Part shown: piece after piece, positions 23,501 through 34,977 of the stretch
How positions within the stretch are numbered: the stretch's first letter is position 1
How the letters are laid out: each line of letters starts with the position of its first letter
Source of the DNA: Paragorgia papillata
Taxonomy: Eukaryota > Cnidaria > Anthozoa > Scleralcyonacea > Coralliidae
Direction of reading: 5' to 3'
NCBI GenBank assembly: GCA_035771165.1
Contig: JAWNZC010000025.1
Coordinates: 248,001 to 312,000, forward strand
Length of the DNA stretch: 64,000 nucleotides
The notes under the pieces: model-generated
What the model saw: the letters and a program-made list of their open reading frames with translations, nothing else
What the model was told of the DNA's origin: nothing
Database searches by the model: none
Position numbers and translations under genes: made by a program

Positions 23501-26500
23501 ATCTCGTTCCCAGAGCCCACGTTCCCCACCCGGGGAACGAGAGATTATGGGATAATCCGTTTCAAATCGTTACGTTATTGGCTGAATAGTGAGCATGAGT
23601 TGGTCTGAAGTGACCGGAAGTAGAATTAATAAAACCAAAATAACAAAGATGTCGGACGACAAGACTCCAGTGAAGACGTTGCCGTGATCGATATCTTCGC
23701 CGTATGCATGTAGATGCTGTAATTCGAGCTTCGCCAGCAACCCCATTGACTTGTTTGGGGAAACGTCAAATAAGGAGAACATACTATCCAGATTCCGCTC
23801 GGATATTTACGCATGCGTACCTCAACCGGAATAACAAGAATCCTGTGATTTGAAACGGATTATCCCAGAGTCTCTCATTTCCCGGGTGGGGAACGTGGGC
23901 TCTGGGAACGAGATTGGACCATATTTTGAATGACTATGGACTAAAGGATACACAGAGATACTGCCGTAAAAACGTATCAATATATCAAAGAACAGTGGTC
24001 TTACAGTAATATCAATTAATAATTATAATATCATGTATTAGTATAAATACACAGGTGATTATAGAAAATCTCGTTCGATGATTGGTCGAGCTACCTCGGA
24101 TTAATTCTGGATAATCACCTACAGCGTTTATTCAAAATGGCCGCCAGCCGGTTTGTCAATGACAGAAGAGGAAATTAACAATTTTAAAGAAAACTCTGTT
24201 CCTAAAAGTACAAAAATGTGTATTTATACTAAAACAATTATTCGCCTCAGGCTCAGTGAATATCGGTGAATAATAACCTCGACTACGTCTCGGTTATTAT
24301 ACACCGATAATAATTGTTAATTAGCATATACCTCGCAGGTGAATAGTGCTTTTCAAGCAATCTGATTGGTTCCTCTAGCTCGGGATATCCTGCACTATTC
24401 ACCTGCGGGCAAAACAAAATGGCGGACAGTTTTGCTTTGTTTACCGAGGCAGGAGATTTTGTTGATAAACAAGGGTGATGTAGTAGAATAACGAGAAAAG
24501 TCAACAAAATTAAGTAGAAGAGTGTCCACAGGTATGTTTCTTTACAATTTTCTAGCCATTAATATATTCAAAAGCTGTAAAAACTGTTTTGTCGACAAAT
24601 AATTGAGTACACCGAGTTGCTGGCGGCCGACGGCGACGGCCGTGTCTTGTTTATACTCTTGTATAAAAATACCGAAAAATATAAGAATGTTAAACTTGTC
24701 ATTTCATTTATGAGGTATATGCTAAAACAATTATTCACCTCAGTGTCGATGAATAGTGTGGATATTCACCTCGCCGAAGCGGCTCGGTGAATATCCAGCA
24801 CTATTCACCTCCACTTCGGTGAATAATTGTTAATTATTGTCATTTACAGGAATTACAAGCACAGGTACATAACACGATAGAAAAATTTCCAGTCAGCGAT
24901 AATAAAGGATGCTGGCAAGTGGCTATGAACAGGTACTGTATACGTTGAGATTAATTTCGTACACCTAATGTCTGATGGATCAGACATGCTTCGTTATAAA
25001 GTTTGATTTTCACTAGAAAAGAAATCGTATAGTTAATGAAAACCTCGAAAACTGGAAATGATTTATATTTATTTGTTTCATTTGCAACATATTTTTTACC
25101 AAAATATTTGAAAGTTTGTTGGGATGTTTGTAAGTTTGTTATACACATTTCTCAGGTTTATTTTAAACTACGCATTTGATTGGTTGCTTGGTTCCTATCA
25201 GCCAATCAAATGCGTAGTGTAAAATGAACTTCCGAACTTCCCAGTGAGCTTGCGAACTTCGGAACCAGTTTCCAAACATTAGTGGTGAAAAGTTTGTTAC
25301 AACTGACTGTAGTTGCACGAAAATCTCAAGTTAGCTATTGAGAATGGTGATACGATATTTTTCATGGCGAAAAAAATAATCTGACCATGTCGATAGGATG
25401 ACTCTTCACTAATTGAAAAATAAGTCGTATAGCCAATGAGAACTTTGGAAACTTGAGACGTACGAATTTTGTTTGTTTTATTGATTGCACGAAAATCTTA
25501 GTACTTAATTTACGAAATAGCGAAACCAAAATGCCGTTTGAACATTTAATTTGATCAAACCGCAAAAGCAAAATGCCGTTTGAACATTTAATTTGCGAAA
25601 TAGCGAAACCAAAATGCCGTTTGAACATTTAATTTACGAAATAGCGAAACCAAAATGCCGTTTGAACATTTAATTAAGGTGGCTCCAAACGGGTCCTTGA
25701 AAAGTGGAAAACACATGTTTCAGACCCAAAATCTTGTACATTGATATTTTGTTAGAAGAGTGAAACTAAATGTCTTGCATAGAACAGCATTTTGAGAATC
25801 AGAAATTGTAATGAAAAAGTGCGTAGCCGTGGTTGCTATGGCAACAATGACGTTTCAAAATGGCTGCTAATTTGCGTTTAAATTTGTTTAATTCGCAAAA
25901 AACCTCGGTGACCCCCAATTTTTATTTTATTAAAAGTTTTCTTCTAGTACGAGTAATCGTTAGGCCAATTTTAAAAAAATTCTGTAGATCCAAAAACTTT
26001 TTATTAAGAATAATCACGTTTTTTTTTATTTGAAAAATTAGCAGCCATTTTAACGTCATTGTTGCCATAGCAACCACGGTTACGCACTTTTTCGTTACAA
26101 TTTCTGATTCTCAAAATGCTGTTCTATGCAGGGCATTTAGTTTCATTCTTCTAACAAAATATAAATGTACAAGATTTTGGGTCTGAAGCGTGTGTTTTTC
26201 ACTTTTCAAGAAACTGTTAGTTTTTTAACTAACCTTACTATATTTCGATTATGAAAAATCTTGGTTTGTTTTCATAGGTTGGTCTCCACGTACCTGGTTC
26301 ATCATGGATACTCTGCTACAGCTGAAGTATTTGCTCAAACTACGGCACAACCAATTTCAGAAGACCTGGCTTCAATAAAAAATCGACAAAGTACGTGAAT
26401 TATAATTCCCCTATACGTATGAATTTGCATAGTGATACCATGGATAGTAAAAAGACTGGATTGGAAACTTGATGGCGTGAGCATAACAACCTGGTTGCAA

Positions 26501-28841
26501 TTGACAAGCTTAAAAAACCCGAGTATATTCAAAGTTTGGGATTAATACAGCCTAAAATGATAATCGAATTGTCTGTAAATACGACAAAGCCACAATACGA
26601 CAAAATGCCCGTCTATTCTTACTCATTTTAAAAGAAGATATCAAGGTTTACTAGTTAAAATATGCATCCCAAATTCCGAGCAAAACAAAGCACAATTTGG
26701 GGACGCCAGTTTCTTCAAAACAACACAGGAATCATCAAAACAAAGATCAACAACGCTTACCCCGAACGCTCGATTGTGGCTTAGGCAGGTTTGTAAGGCG
26801 ATAAAATCATTTGAAACGTCAACATAGTCATCTGAATGTGAGGATATGAAGAATTTGAAGAAAAGTTCACTAAAAACCTCAGTAAAACAAGCGTACTCAC
26901 GCCATTCGTGACATCACAATTTGCAACTAGGTTTCAACATCTCTCGAGCAAAGAAAAACGCTTTTCAGCCAATCGGCGGCCTGGAAACACCTCACGTGAC
27001 TATTAGTTTCCAATCCACTCATTTTACTATCCATGGTGACACCATAGTTCCTCCAGATAAAATTTCAAGTTTTCACAATCACAGTCTTCCTCAAAATAGC
27101 GGAAATTTTGGTTTTTCTACCAATTATAAATAGCGTGATTTTTACCTTGGCTTTCCAGTTACGCCTGGGTAAGCTTTGCCATACTACTAATCAGAGTACT
27201 AACTGCTCCCGATACGATAACTGGTACGGAGAGACTGATTTTAAGTGTTTTACCCTGATTGCGGCCAGTGGCCAGTGCTGCGCATTTGTTAGAGTTTTTG
27301 CTCCGTTTTGCTGCAATTCAATACCTTAATTAACAAGACGCCTGGGTCAGACGTTCACCCGGGCTACTGGCAAGTACGCGGAGCCTGAATGGAAGGCTGA
27401 ATGTGGTGCATACTTCACACTGGTGAACATATTTACGATCACGACAGTTGCCAGCCACATCTGATCGATGCATTAAGTCAGCCAGTCACTTTCAAAATCT
27501 ACCAACAACGTACAAGAACACCTTGATCAAAAGGCAAAGCTGTTCAGATTTTTGTCTAATCCCAAAAGCGAAAGGAGCAAAGAACTTACAACATGCCGCA
27601 CGGCCTCACTCAGTCACACGACTAACAACCACTGATCTCGAAATAAAACTGGATTAAGTATCTATTGTTTACAAAATGAAGCCGGAAGTCACCCATTACT
27701 AAGGGACCAAGTGATGGTCTTTCTAGCGTATTCTGGCACCAATATAAACATTTTGTTGAATGAGATGCTGAATCTTTGAAAGAAAATATAGTTCAATATT
27801 CTTTTTTGGTACAGAAGACGTTTTAAGAAGACATAAAGACATTTTTCAGCATGTTTGGTCCCTTAGTAATGACGGATTTCTTTTGTTTAGCTGGCTTCAT
27901 TTTATGAACCAGTGGACAATAGGTTGCACTAACAACTCACCCGAAGTATGAATATTAGCGGAAGTAAAAAGTACAAAAATGCAAAATCGTGACACCCAAG
28001 GGGGAAAAAACGAGCCGAAAACTAGACTCGGCCTGCCACAGGTAGCCCGAGTAGTAATTTTGGCGCTGAAGCTCCGGTGTTACTAATCCTTCCTTAATCT
28101 TTTATTACTCGTAGGAATTCAAAAGTTAGTTTTAGCTGGACGGATAGGGGAAGCCATTGACACGACGCAAAAACTTTACCCTGGCTTACTAGAACGAAAT
28201 CAGAATCTGCTGTTCCTCCTGAAATGTCGTCAGTTCGTCGAAATGGTCAGCGGTCACGACAGCGAGGTTCGGGGGCCTGGGGTCCACAGTCCGACGAGGA
28301 GCAACAAGTCGAGTCCGTGTTCGAGTCCGACGCATGCGCACAGCAGCGGTAATGGTGTCAGTATGTCGCCGCATTCGAGTAACGGGTTTGTATCGAATGG
28401 TGTGCAAAATGGCGTTTCAGCTGGTGATGAGGATACGTTGATGGAGGTTGAGGAAGAGAATGAAGGAGAGACGTCCAGGAATGGAGTTCTAAACGGCAAC
28501 GCTTCGCAAGATGAGATAACGTGTAGTCCAAGAAGAGGTGATTGTAGCTTGTGTTTTGTTTGGGCGGGGTGGGGGTGGCGCGTATAGAGAGCGAGAAAAA
28601 GAGTGGGGGGCGAAAGGAGTGCGTACCAAAGTTCTATTTAAAATGGCGACTTTTCCCGCTAAACAATTGGCTAAATTCCCATTGGTTTATTCGATAACAT
28701 TTATTCAAAAGTTTATTAGACAATTTTTAACAAAAACCTCAATGGATTGGTGTATGGCCAATTCTTCAACAAACTTTATTGATTTTACTCTGACGAGTAA
28801 ACAGACAAACGGCCAGCCAGCCAGAAAAACACAGACAAAAC

Positions 28842-28881
<40 letters not shown>

Positions 28882-29074
28882 GGACGGACGGACGGACGGA
28901 CGGACGGACGGACGGACGGACGGACGGACGGACGGACGGACGGACGGACGGACGGACGGACGGACGGACGGACGGACGGACGGACGGACGGACGGACGGA
29001 CGGACGGACGGACGGACGGACGGACGGACGGACGGACGGACGGACGGACGGACGGACGGACGGACGGACGGACG

Positions 29075-29120
<46 letters not shown>

Positions 29121-32096
29121 AACAAAGAGACACGGACACACTCAGGCAGACTGACACACAGACAAACAAACAAACAAACAAACAAACAAACAAACAGACA
29201 GACAGACAGACAGACACATAGACAAATACACAGACATACAGGCAGAAATCAAGCTTAGGTCAATTTGGATGAAAACTTGGTCTTGAATGTTCAGAAATCC
29301 TTCATTGTTCTTAGGTGACTTGTATGAATTGAATTAATGTAAAGCTTTAACCGTATACGATGTTTTTAAAAGTAAAACTTAGAAGATTTGAAAGTCTTGA
29401 ATTATACTCTGTTTGGCCATATGATGTCACTTGTTACATAGAAATGATTAATTTTGAAGTATGCAGCTCAGAATTTTAATAAAAAACAATTTTGGTACAT
29501 GTTTGTAAAAGTTGCTCGTCTCGGTTACTGTAGTCTTGAGAAAGAGTGTTAATGTTGATAGTAGTGACTAACGTTTTGACGGCTTCAACGGTTGTCATCT
29601 TCAGAGTCAAGACTAACAGTCTTTCCAGTTGTCTCTGAGGATGACCGCCGCTGAGCCCGTCAGAAAACGTCATTCACCACTACCACCACTAACAGTCTTT
29701 CTCAAGACTACACCAACCGAGATACTCGACTTTCACAAACATGTACCCAGGTTCAAACCATTTACTTTATAAAACAGTTTTGTTGTTTTGATTGTGTCGT
29801 TGAAAATATTTCCTGGTATACCTTGTTTTTAGAGTCGGCTGCGCAGAAAAGGTCTTCATGTGTGTTAGGTAACGTTGACTTAATTGAAAAAATATTGGCG
29901 TATGGTCGAGAATTAAAAGTACTCAGTGTAGAACTTAAACAAGAACACGGCACAAATCCTGCAAACAAAAGAGCTTTGCAAGTAAGTGTGGTCATTTAAA
30001 TTCAAACTTGTAAAGTTCGTGACTTGCATGTTTGTGATTGCGTGTTCGTTACTTCAATGTTCGTGATTTGAATATTTGTGATTTCGTGATTTTTGTGAAC
30101 TGAATGTTCGTGACTTGCGTGTTTGTGACTTGCGTGTTCGTGACTACGTGTTCGCGACTTGAATGTTCGTGACTTGAATGTTCGTAACTTGAATGTTCGT
30201 AACTTGAATGTTCGTAACTCGAATGTTCGTGACTTGCGTGTTCGTGACTTACGTGTTTTTGTGACTTGCGTGTTCGTGACTTGCGTGTTCATAACGTCCG
30301 TGTCCGTAACTTGCATGTTAAAACTTGCGTGTTCGTAGCTTGAGTGTTCGTGACTTTCGGGTTCGTGATTTGAATGTTTATGACATGAATGTTCGTCACT
30401 TTCATTGCGTGTTCGTGACTTTCATTTTATTCTGTCTAAGTGTGTAAAATTATGGTGTAAAACGACCAAATTTCTTGTTTTATTTTTCAGGATGCGTTTA
30501 GTTTATTAGCTTATAATGATCCTCAAAATAGTGCTGTGGCGTACTTACTGGATCCAATGCAGAGGGAACCTGTTTGTTCTGCCTTAAATAGCGCTATACT
30601 AGGTAAGAAACTAGACGTTACTGTGTCAAACACATTCTCCGCCATTTTATGACAATCACACTTCTGCGCCCGCAGTATGTTCGAAACACTGGTTAGTCAT
30701 GTGGTACACTGTCGAGAGTCTTTCGGTTTTCCATGCATCTGTACTGTTGTCGTGAATGCCCCCGTTTAAAACCAGATATCCACGACAAATCACAATGTTT
30801 TAACAAAATAAGAACTTTTAATAAATTACAGTATAATCCCAATCACAAATCACGATCCCATCACAATCACAGACGAAGTCACAATAATATATTCACAAGC
30901 ATGCACACATCCTGTTTACTTAGCACCAATTTTTAGCTAAGGTCCATGTGAACTTGCCCCAGTCCCCGACACTGTAATAGGTACACATATGACGTCACAG
31001 AACAAAAGCTAGACTGTTATTCTTTACACGCTGTGACGTCTTCTGTAAAGCAGCTATACTTATTGCGGATAACATGACAGTATTTAGTTAAACAAGAGAT
31101 TCCACTATACAGTAAATGGGATAGCTCCTCCCACTTCACGTGTGATAAAATTTACATCTGCTCAAAAACAGAACGGTCTTGGCATCTTCGTACCCAGGGC
31201 CTTATCTCCGCTTCCCCGGAGATAAGACCATGGGTACGAGGATGCGGTCTTGGCACCGCAGGGACGTAGCCAGAGGGGGAGCGGTCGCTCCCCCCCTTTT
31301 GCATGATGAAGTTTTGTTTTGAACACTCGTACTCAGATGCACAGGTGAATTTACCCAGCGGTTATTGACTGGATCTCAGTCGCTCTTCTCACGCTAGTGA
31401 CTAATAATATGAAATGGTACCTTCCTTGGCTCCTAATCCAGTCTCCGTATGTATCGCACGCATGCAACTTAACTCAATGTTTTTTTTTAGTATTTTATGA
31501 CTTTTCAAACTTTCAGAATTGTGAAAAATCTTCTCCCAAAATGCAGGAAATGCCATTTTAGAGAATCTAGATTTCAAGATTTTCCGGGGGGGGGGGGGGG
31601 CATGGCCCCGGACGCCCAAGAAGTTTCGCTCCTCCCCTTTCAAAATCCTGGCTACGTCTCTGTGACACCGCATGGCCGCACAATTTGAACTTGTTATGAA
31701 GAAGCCCAAATTTCTCTAAAAACAAAGAAGTGGCCATGGCAAACTTTAAGAGTTCATAACTCGAGAACGTTACGCCAGATTCTCTTGAAATTTTCAGTGA
31801 ATGCTCCTGTCATGTTCTTCTGGCATTAAAACAAAAAAGTGAAAAAGTCCCAACGAGTTTTTCACTTCATAGACACTTCAACTTCAGCGTTGCGAGGCAG
31901 CGCGTTCGTGATTAATGACCAACTGCCAAATAACCTTATCTACACCCTTTTCTAAATTTCAGAATCTCAACATTTACCACGACAACCTCCATTAGAACTA
32001 TGTCTTGGCCAATCACTGGAGTGCATAAAACTAATGGCGAAGGCAGGCCTTGGAGCATGCGCATTTGCCAGTCTAGAAGGCGTACTTCAGGACTAA
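15266..32096 (+). CDS. RANBP9: Ran-binding protein 9/10 (RanBPM), CTLH E3 ligase scaffold
   Basis: Scaffold of the CTLH/GID ubiquitin ligase, nuclear and cytoplasmic. Twelve exons: 15266-15431, 20348-20459, 21713-21765, 21872-22039, 22822-22844, 23017-23118, 24850-24932, 26278-26390, 28115-28537, 29833-29981, 30491-30602, 31963-32096; 545 aa. Residues about 55-190 form the SPRY domain ([29 protein letters not shown]). About 226-258 is LisH ([17 protein letters not shown]), then CTLH to about 320, a low-complexity Ser/Asn/Glu linker to about 410, and the CRA domain to the end. The short N-terminus is RANBP10-like, without the long Pro-rich region of vertebrate RANBP9; invertebrates usually have one gene ancestral to both. 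ATG context aagATGG. Exon 5 is only 23 nt. Intron 1 has a GC donor (AAG|GCGAGT): using the nearby GT would break the YKG-VGR reading. Confidence 0.95.
16005..17715. mobile_element. Foldback element interrupted by a second element
   Basis: The left arm runs from caataagccatttgcacgatg through gactacaactaccagaatgc. The right arm has the complements at 16805-16867 and 17664-17715. The right arm is split by the hAT-like element at 16868-17663. It lies in RANBP9 intron 1. Confidence 0.75.
16868..17663. mobile_element. hAT-like MITE nested in a foldback
   Basis: Ends are AGTGCTTTCAATGA and TCATTGAAAGCACT. Flanks gttgtagc (16860-16867) and gttgtagt (17664-17671) match 7 of 8. The left arm of the host foldback preserves the unbroken target. 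Interior contains GCGC-rich inverted stretches (gcgcgatcgcgctcgcc) and no coding region. Confidence 0.82.
17720..18360. other. RANBP9 intron 1 sequence with G runs
   Basis: G runs at about 17745-17755 and 17959-17980 sit in low-complexity sequence. No exon or clear transposon end was found. Confidence 0.45.
18360..18740. mobile_element. Foldback element with arms around GGAGGGAGGGGTGAACTCG
   Basis: The left arm, ccaggagggaggggtgaact, and the right-arm complement, agttcacccctccctcc, are joined by further paired blocks such as gtgtcggaccatt and its complement. No target duplication was determined. Confidence 0.65.
19629..20153. mobile_element. TTAA-flanked foldback, family A copy 1 (piggyBac-like)
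   Basis: It begins AGGGTATTGGCAATAA and ends with the complement, with arms of roughly 150-200 bp. TTAA lies at 19625-19628 and 20154-20157. The second copy is at 41277-41766. No transposase is visible. Confidence 0.88.
20487..20556. repeat. AT dinucleotide microsatellite
   Basis: About 33 AT units end 140 bp after RANBP9 exon 2... on its intron side, starting about 30 bp beyond the exon 2 donor at 20460. Confidence 0.9.
20890..21450. repeat. Dispersed C/G-run repeat and short hairpins
   Basis: 20890-21230 carries the ccgggggggcatgccc-type core seen elsewhere in the window. 21240-21440 has imperfect inverted repeats built on tctatccctga and ccgatcatc. It lies in RANBP9 intron 2. Confidence 0.5.
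22190..22745. repeat. 19-bp minisatellite in RANBP9 intron 4
   Basis: About 28 tandem copies of agtaatgtagcaaattaat, with c/t variation at one position and decay at both ends. It fills most of the interval between exons 4 and 5. Confidence 0.95.
23499..23916. mobile_element. Foldback with 9-bp target duplication (Mutator-like), family C copy 1
   Basis: Ends CAATCTCGTTCCCAGAG and complement. Flanking gaccatatt at 23490-23498 and 23917-23925 is a perfect 9-bp duplication, the size typical of Mutator-like elements. A second, inverted copy lies at 53647-54034. Confidence 0.88.
24045..24840. mobile_element. Cluster of nested hairpins with GGTGAATA arms
   Basis: The motifs ggtgaataattgttaatta and complements recur near 24230-24310 and 24715-24838. 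An inner hairpin with arms gcaggtgaatagtgc lies at 24335-24410. At least two related foldbacks seem to be nested. It lies in RANBP9 intron 6, ending next to exon 7. Confidence 0.6.
25507..25675. repeat. Tandem repeat of about 42 bp, four copies
   Basis: The unit contains cgaaatagcgaaaccaaaat and gccgtttgaacatttaattt. One unit is altered around 25555-25575. Confidence 0.85.
25676..26218. mobile_element. Long foldback element in RANBP9 intron 7
   Basis: The arms are about 200 bp and pair closely, for example gttgctatggcaacaatgac and its complement ttgttgccatagcaac. The outer arm is ccttgaaaagtggaaaacac. It ends about 60 bp before exon 8. No coding region. Confidence 0.8.
26430..27048. mobile_element. 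Foldback element in RANBP9 intron 8
   Basis: The left arm, gataccatggatagta, and the right arm, tactatccatggtgac, are extended by ggattggaaact and its complement and by paired inner blocks. The target duplication is not clear. Confidence 0.65.
27050..28110. other. Remainder of RANBP9 intron 8
   Basis: Low-complexity and probably degraded repeat sequence, including inverted blocks around gggaccaag and cagttgtta types. I could not delimit a further element and see no coding exon. Confidence 0.4.
28838..29220. repeat. ACAG/ACGG tetranucleotide microsatellite
   Basis: Tandem cagacaga flanks a pure cggacgga core of about 200 bp (28880-29080), then cagacaga and acaaacaa. The long frames reading TDGR or PSVR are artefacts. 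It lies 300 bp after RANBP9 exon 9. Confidence 0.97.
30008..30425. repeat. 15-bp minisatellite in RANBP9 intron 10
   Basis: About 27 diverged copies of gttcgtgacttgaat/gttcgtgacttgcgt. Because 15 is a multiple of three, it creates a spurious minus-strand frame. Confidence 0.92.
31259..31662. mobile_element. hAT-like element with CAGGGACGTAGCC ends
   Basis: It starts CAGGGACGTAGCCAGA and ends TGGCTACGTCTCTG. Flanks tggcaccg and tgacaccg match 7 of 8. Internally it holds a G12 run and the ggcatggccccggac-type core. It lies in RANBP9 intron 11; a small hairpin (cccagggccttatctccg and complement) lies just upstream at 31185-31240. Confidence 0.78.
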
Positions 32097-32787
32097 TCCC
32101 ACTGCATGTACAGGTTTTAATATAAAATGTGATCTATACTAAATATAAAATAGACATAACTAATCACAAGGGCTAATTCAAAGGGTTGAAAGGTGGGGGG
32201 ATATACATTGGTCTGCTTACCAAGACTTGTTCTATCTGAGTGGGCAGTCAGCTTTCTGGTCAGTGCATGTGTGCCTATCTCATCTGGACGTATTTTACAT
32301 ATATTCGTAATGTTGGGGTTCTCGTGAGCAAAATTGCAATATATCTTGTCGTTCCAACATTTGATTTAGGCAAAAACGAAGAGAAGTAAGTGCGAAATAC
32401 ATGCGTGCTATTGTAAACGCTGTTTCTTTCCAAAAGCTTATTTCTTTGTCGACGTCACTTTCGGTAAGTAGTTACCAACTTTGACGGCAAAAAAGTCCAT
32501 GAAGATGAAATTTTGGAACGTCAAGATATATCGCAATTTTGCTAAGGAGAACTCGAAGATTACGAATAGATCATTTGCGCATGCCGTCACGTCCGCCATC
32601 TTGGTTGATTTTTTATCCGACAGACACTGTTGATAAAACGCTGTCCACCGTGTTTGTTTTGGTACTGGTTTGCAAATTAACTGAAAATCAACCAAAATGG
32701 CGTCCGATGTCACATGATTGTAAACGATCTACATATAAAATACCTACCGGTGAGATTGAAACCAGGCTTTTATAGTGCAGTGCTTCC
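32097..32787. other. RANBP9 3' flank
   Basis: AT-rich flank without a recognised gene. A tataaaat-like polyadenylation candidate lies near 32120. Weak inverted motifs (gacgtcac, aaaatggcg) suggest a decayed element around 32440-32710. Confidence 0.45.
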
Positions 32788-33573
32788 TGCCTCCTCCGCA
32801 GGCCCTCGTTGCATCATGGACAGGTCACACTTTTGAGAGGGCATGCCAGATCCTGTAAACAAAATCGGGACTGATCCCATTATGCACAGCGAGACTAGGC
32901 CCTAGCGGCGATAGTTTTGAGAGGGCCTGCAAAATCTTTCCGGCCGCTGTTCGACAAACGTACGTCCAAGTTATTTTAACACTATGACCCACCATGAAAT
33001 TTGGTCTAAACTTTCTTACAGATCATGACAATGAAGAAACCAATATGTTTTAGAATTGCCGACCTTCTGCCAATAATATTTTTAGCGACAAAAAGGAATT
33101 GAAAGAAAAAATATCTTCCGAACAAAAGCAAATTCGACGGTCAGGAAAGTACAAGTTTTTCTTATTGTTTTTTTGTTTATTTAGCTATCGAAGACTCAAC
33201 TGACCAAGAGTTAATGAGATTTAATTTTGGCTATGTGTAGCGTAATTCAAGTTTCAGTTGTTGTGGAAACCGAAAAAGTATAAACCAAAGAGTCTCTGGG
33301 TAGACTAAAGTGTATTTTCGTTTATTATTCCGGCCGAAAGTTGACAAAGTTCAACCGTAATTTCTTTTTTCCAACAATTCCTGCATTTTAAAGCTAGGAT
33401 TCGTATGTCATAAGTCTTCAATGGCCTTTAAAATCTTCGGATATAGCCATGGCTATTAACAATGGTAGTTAATTATGCAAATTTATTCCGTGCCAAGTTT
33501 TGCCAAATTTTTTACAGGATCTTGCAGGCGTGTGTGACCTGTCCATGATGCAACGAGGGCCTGCGGAGGAGGC
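32788..33573. mobile_element. Long-arm DNA transposon, family D copy 1
   Basis: Ends TGCCTCCTCCGCAGGCCC and complement, with extended inverted arms including catcatggacaggtcacac. Imperfect flanking repeats (gcagtgcttc and gccgtgcttc) suggest a duplication of about 10-11 bp. Copy 2 at 50823-51646 has clean flanks. No transposase. Confidence 0.78.
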
Positions 33574-34051
33574 TGCCGTGCTTCGCAACCTTTGTTTCCT
33601 CAAGCTTCTCAAAAGTGCTTTCATTTCTTCCGCCATCTCATCGCACAACAGTCGTACGAAAACCTACCTTATATCTTTCCAATCAACCTTGTCCCCAGGG
33701 CGTTTGCGAGAAGAGGCGGCGAGGAGAGAGAAAAGAGAGAACTGAAGACCACGTGACAAAATATTCCAATACATTCGGAAAATTTTCCCGCCAGTTGAAA
33801 ACGTCGAGTCTGCGCAAGCGAACTTTGAAAAGCAGACAAAGTATTTTACTCTTATATACCGCGTCTTTGGTCGTTCCAGCGTGCTGAACCCGCTTAAAAA
33901 TCTTCTAAATGTATCCAGCCTTAGACAGGGCGTTCTCTCGCCTCGCCGCTTCTTATCACGTAACGATTTTACAGTCAAATCTTAGCGGGGATATCGTTTT
34001 TAAAAAGTAATAGTGATATTGGCGTAACATCCCTAAACGCAACACTACCTT

Positions 34052-34330
34052 TACTGTCGTGGCAATAGAAGTGTTCCTAAACAATTCAGTTCCTCCAGCC
34101 GGACCAAGTCGTTTGATAGAGTTCGTTGAACAAATTCCTGCTTTGTATTTGATTGGTGTTTATATACTATATAATAATCATTTCCTATACTATATAATAA
34201 TCATTTCCTATTGGTTGTTCAAACACCAGAAAGCAATCAAATTCAAAACAGGAAATTTACAACAAATTTGATCAGATGAATTGGTCGTTGCAACAACTTT
34301 TAGGAACGATTCTATTGCCACGACAGTAAT
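34052..34330. mobile_element. Foldback element with TTACTGTCGTGGCAATAGAA arms
   Basis: Left arm near 34052-34085 and right-arm complement near 34295-34330. An internal short tandem (tataataatcatttcctata) is present at about 34160-34210. Confidence 0.68.
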
Positions 34331-34385
34331 GCTGCGTTTCAACTTTCTACCCTCTGAATCAGCCCGACCTTTCTTTGAGGTGTAA

Positions 34386-34609
34386 ACCCCTAATCAAACG
34401 AGAACGCAAGTCATCGCAAGTTGGCAGTCAGAATTTCTGTGGCGGTCGTTCGAACTCCCCAAATTAACAAAATAAAGGTTTCGTGAGTGTTTTAAACAAG
34501 TTTTAACTTTGTCACGGTACTTGATATTTTCGGGAAACTATTCAGAGCGGCCGACTGAGATAGCGTGACTGCCAACTTGCGATGACTTGCGTTCTCGTTT
34601 GGTTAGGGC
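34386..34609. mobile_element. TTAA-type foldback, family B copy 1
   Basis: Arms cctaatcaaacgagaacgca and complement. Right flank TTAA at 34610-34613; the left TTAA is degraded. Copies 2 and 3 are at 36771-36993 and 43263-43475. Confidence 0.75.
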
Positions 34610-34977
34610 TTAATACATGTAAATGTCCACCAAAACTGAAGGATAATACAAAAAAACACTGGTCTTTTTATATTATACGCAGTACTGACTTGTACGATTT
34701 TTTATCTAATCTTTCACTACCTTCTATCACGTCTGAGACACTCTGACCATTTGAGATGGCCCGTAGTCTTAATCATTGGAAATTGCATGCAGATTTGAGC
34801 TTCATTTTAGTTCATTGCCTTGCTCTAGATTATTGAACAATTTTATACCCCCAACTTATGTGAAGAAATCGGGTTTCCAATAAATCCATAGCCTCTTGGG
34901 GATTGGGGGGCAAGTAAATCTAGGAAACTCAAATTACATAAAATCAGCCGCTTTACACTATTTTTTACATTTGCCGC

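Noticed and set aside
28538..29221. TDGR/PSVR repeat frames on both strands
   Set aside because: Tetranucleotide microsatellite artefact; the first codons are read-through of the exon 9 donor region of RANBP9.
30002..30316. Minus-strand 104-codon Thr/Lys/Arg-rich repeat frame
   Set aside because: 15-bp minisatellite artefact in a RANBP9 intron.
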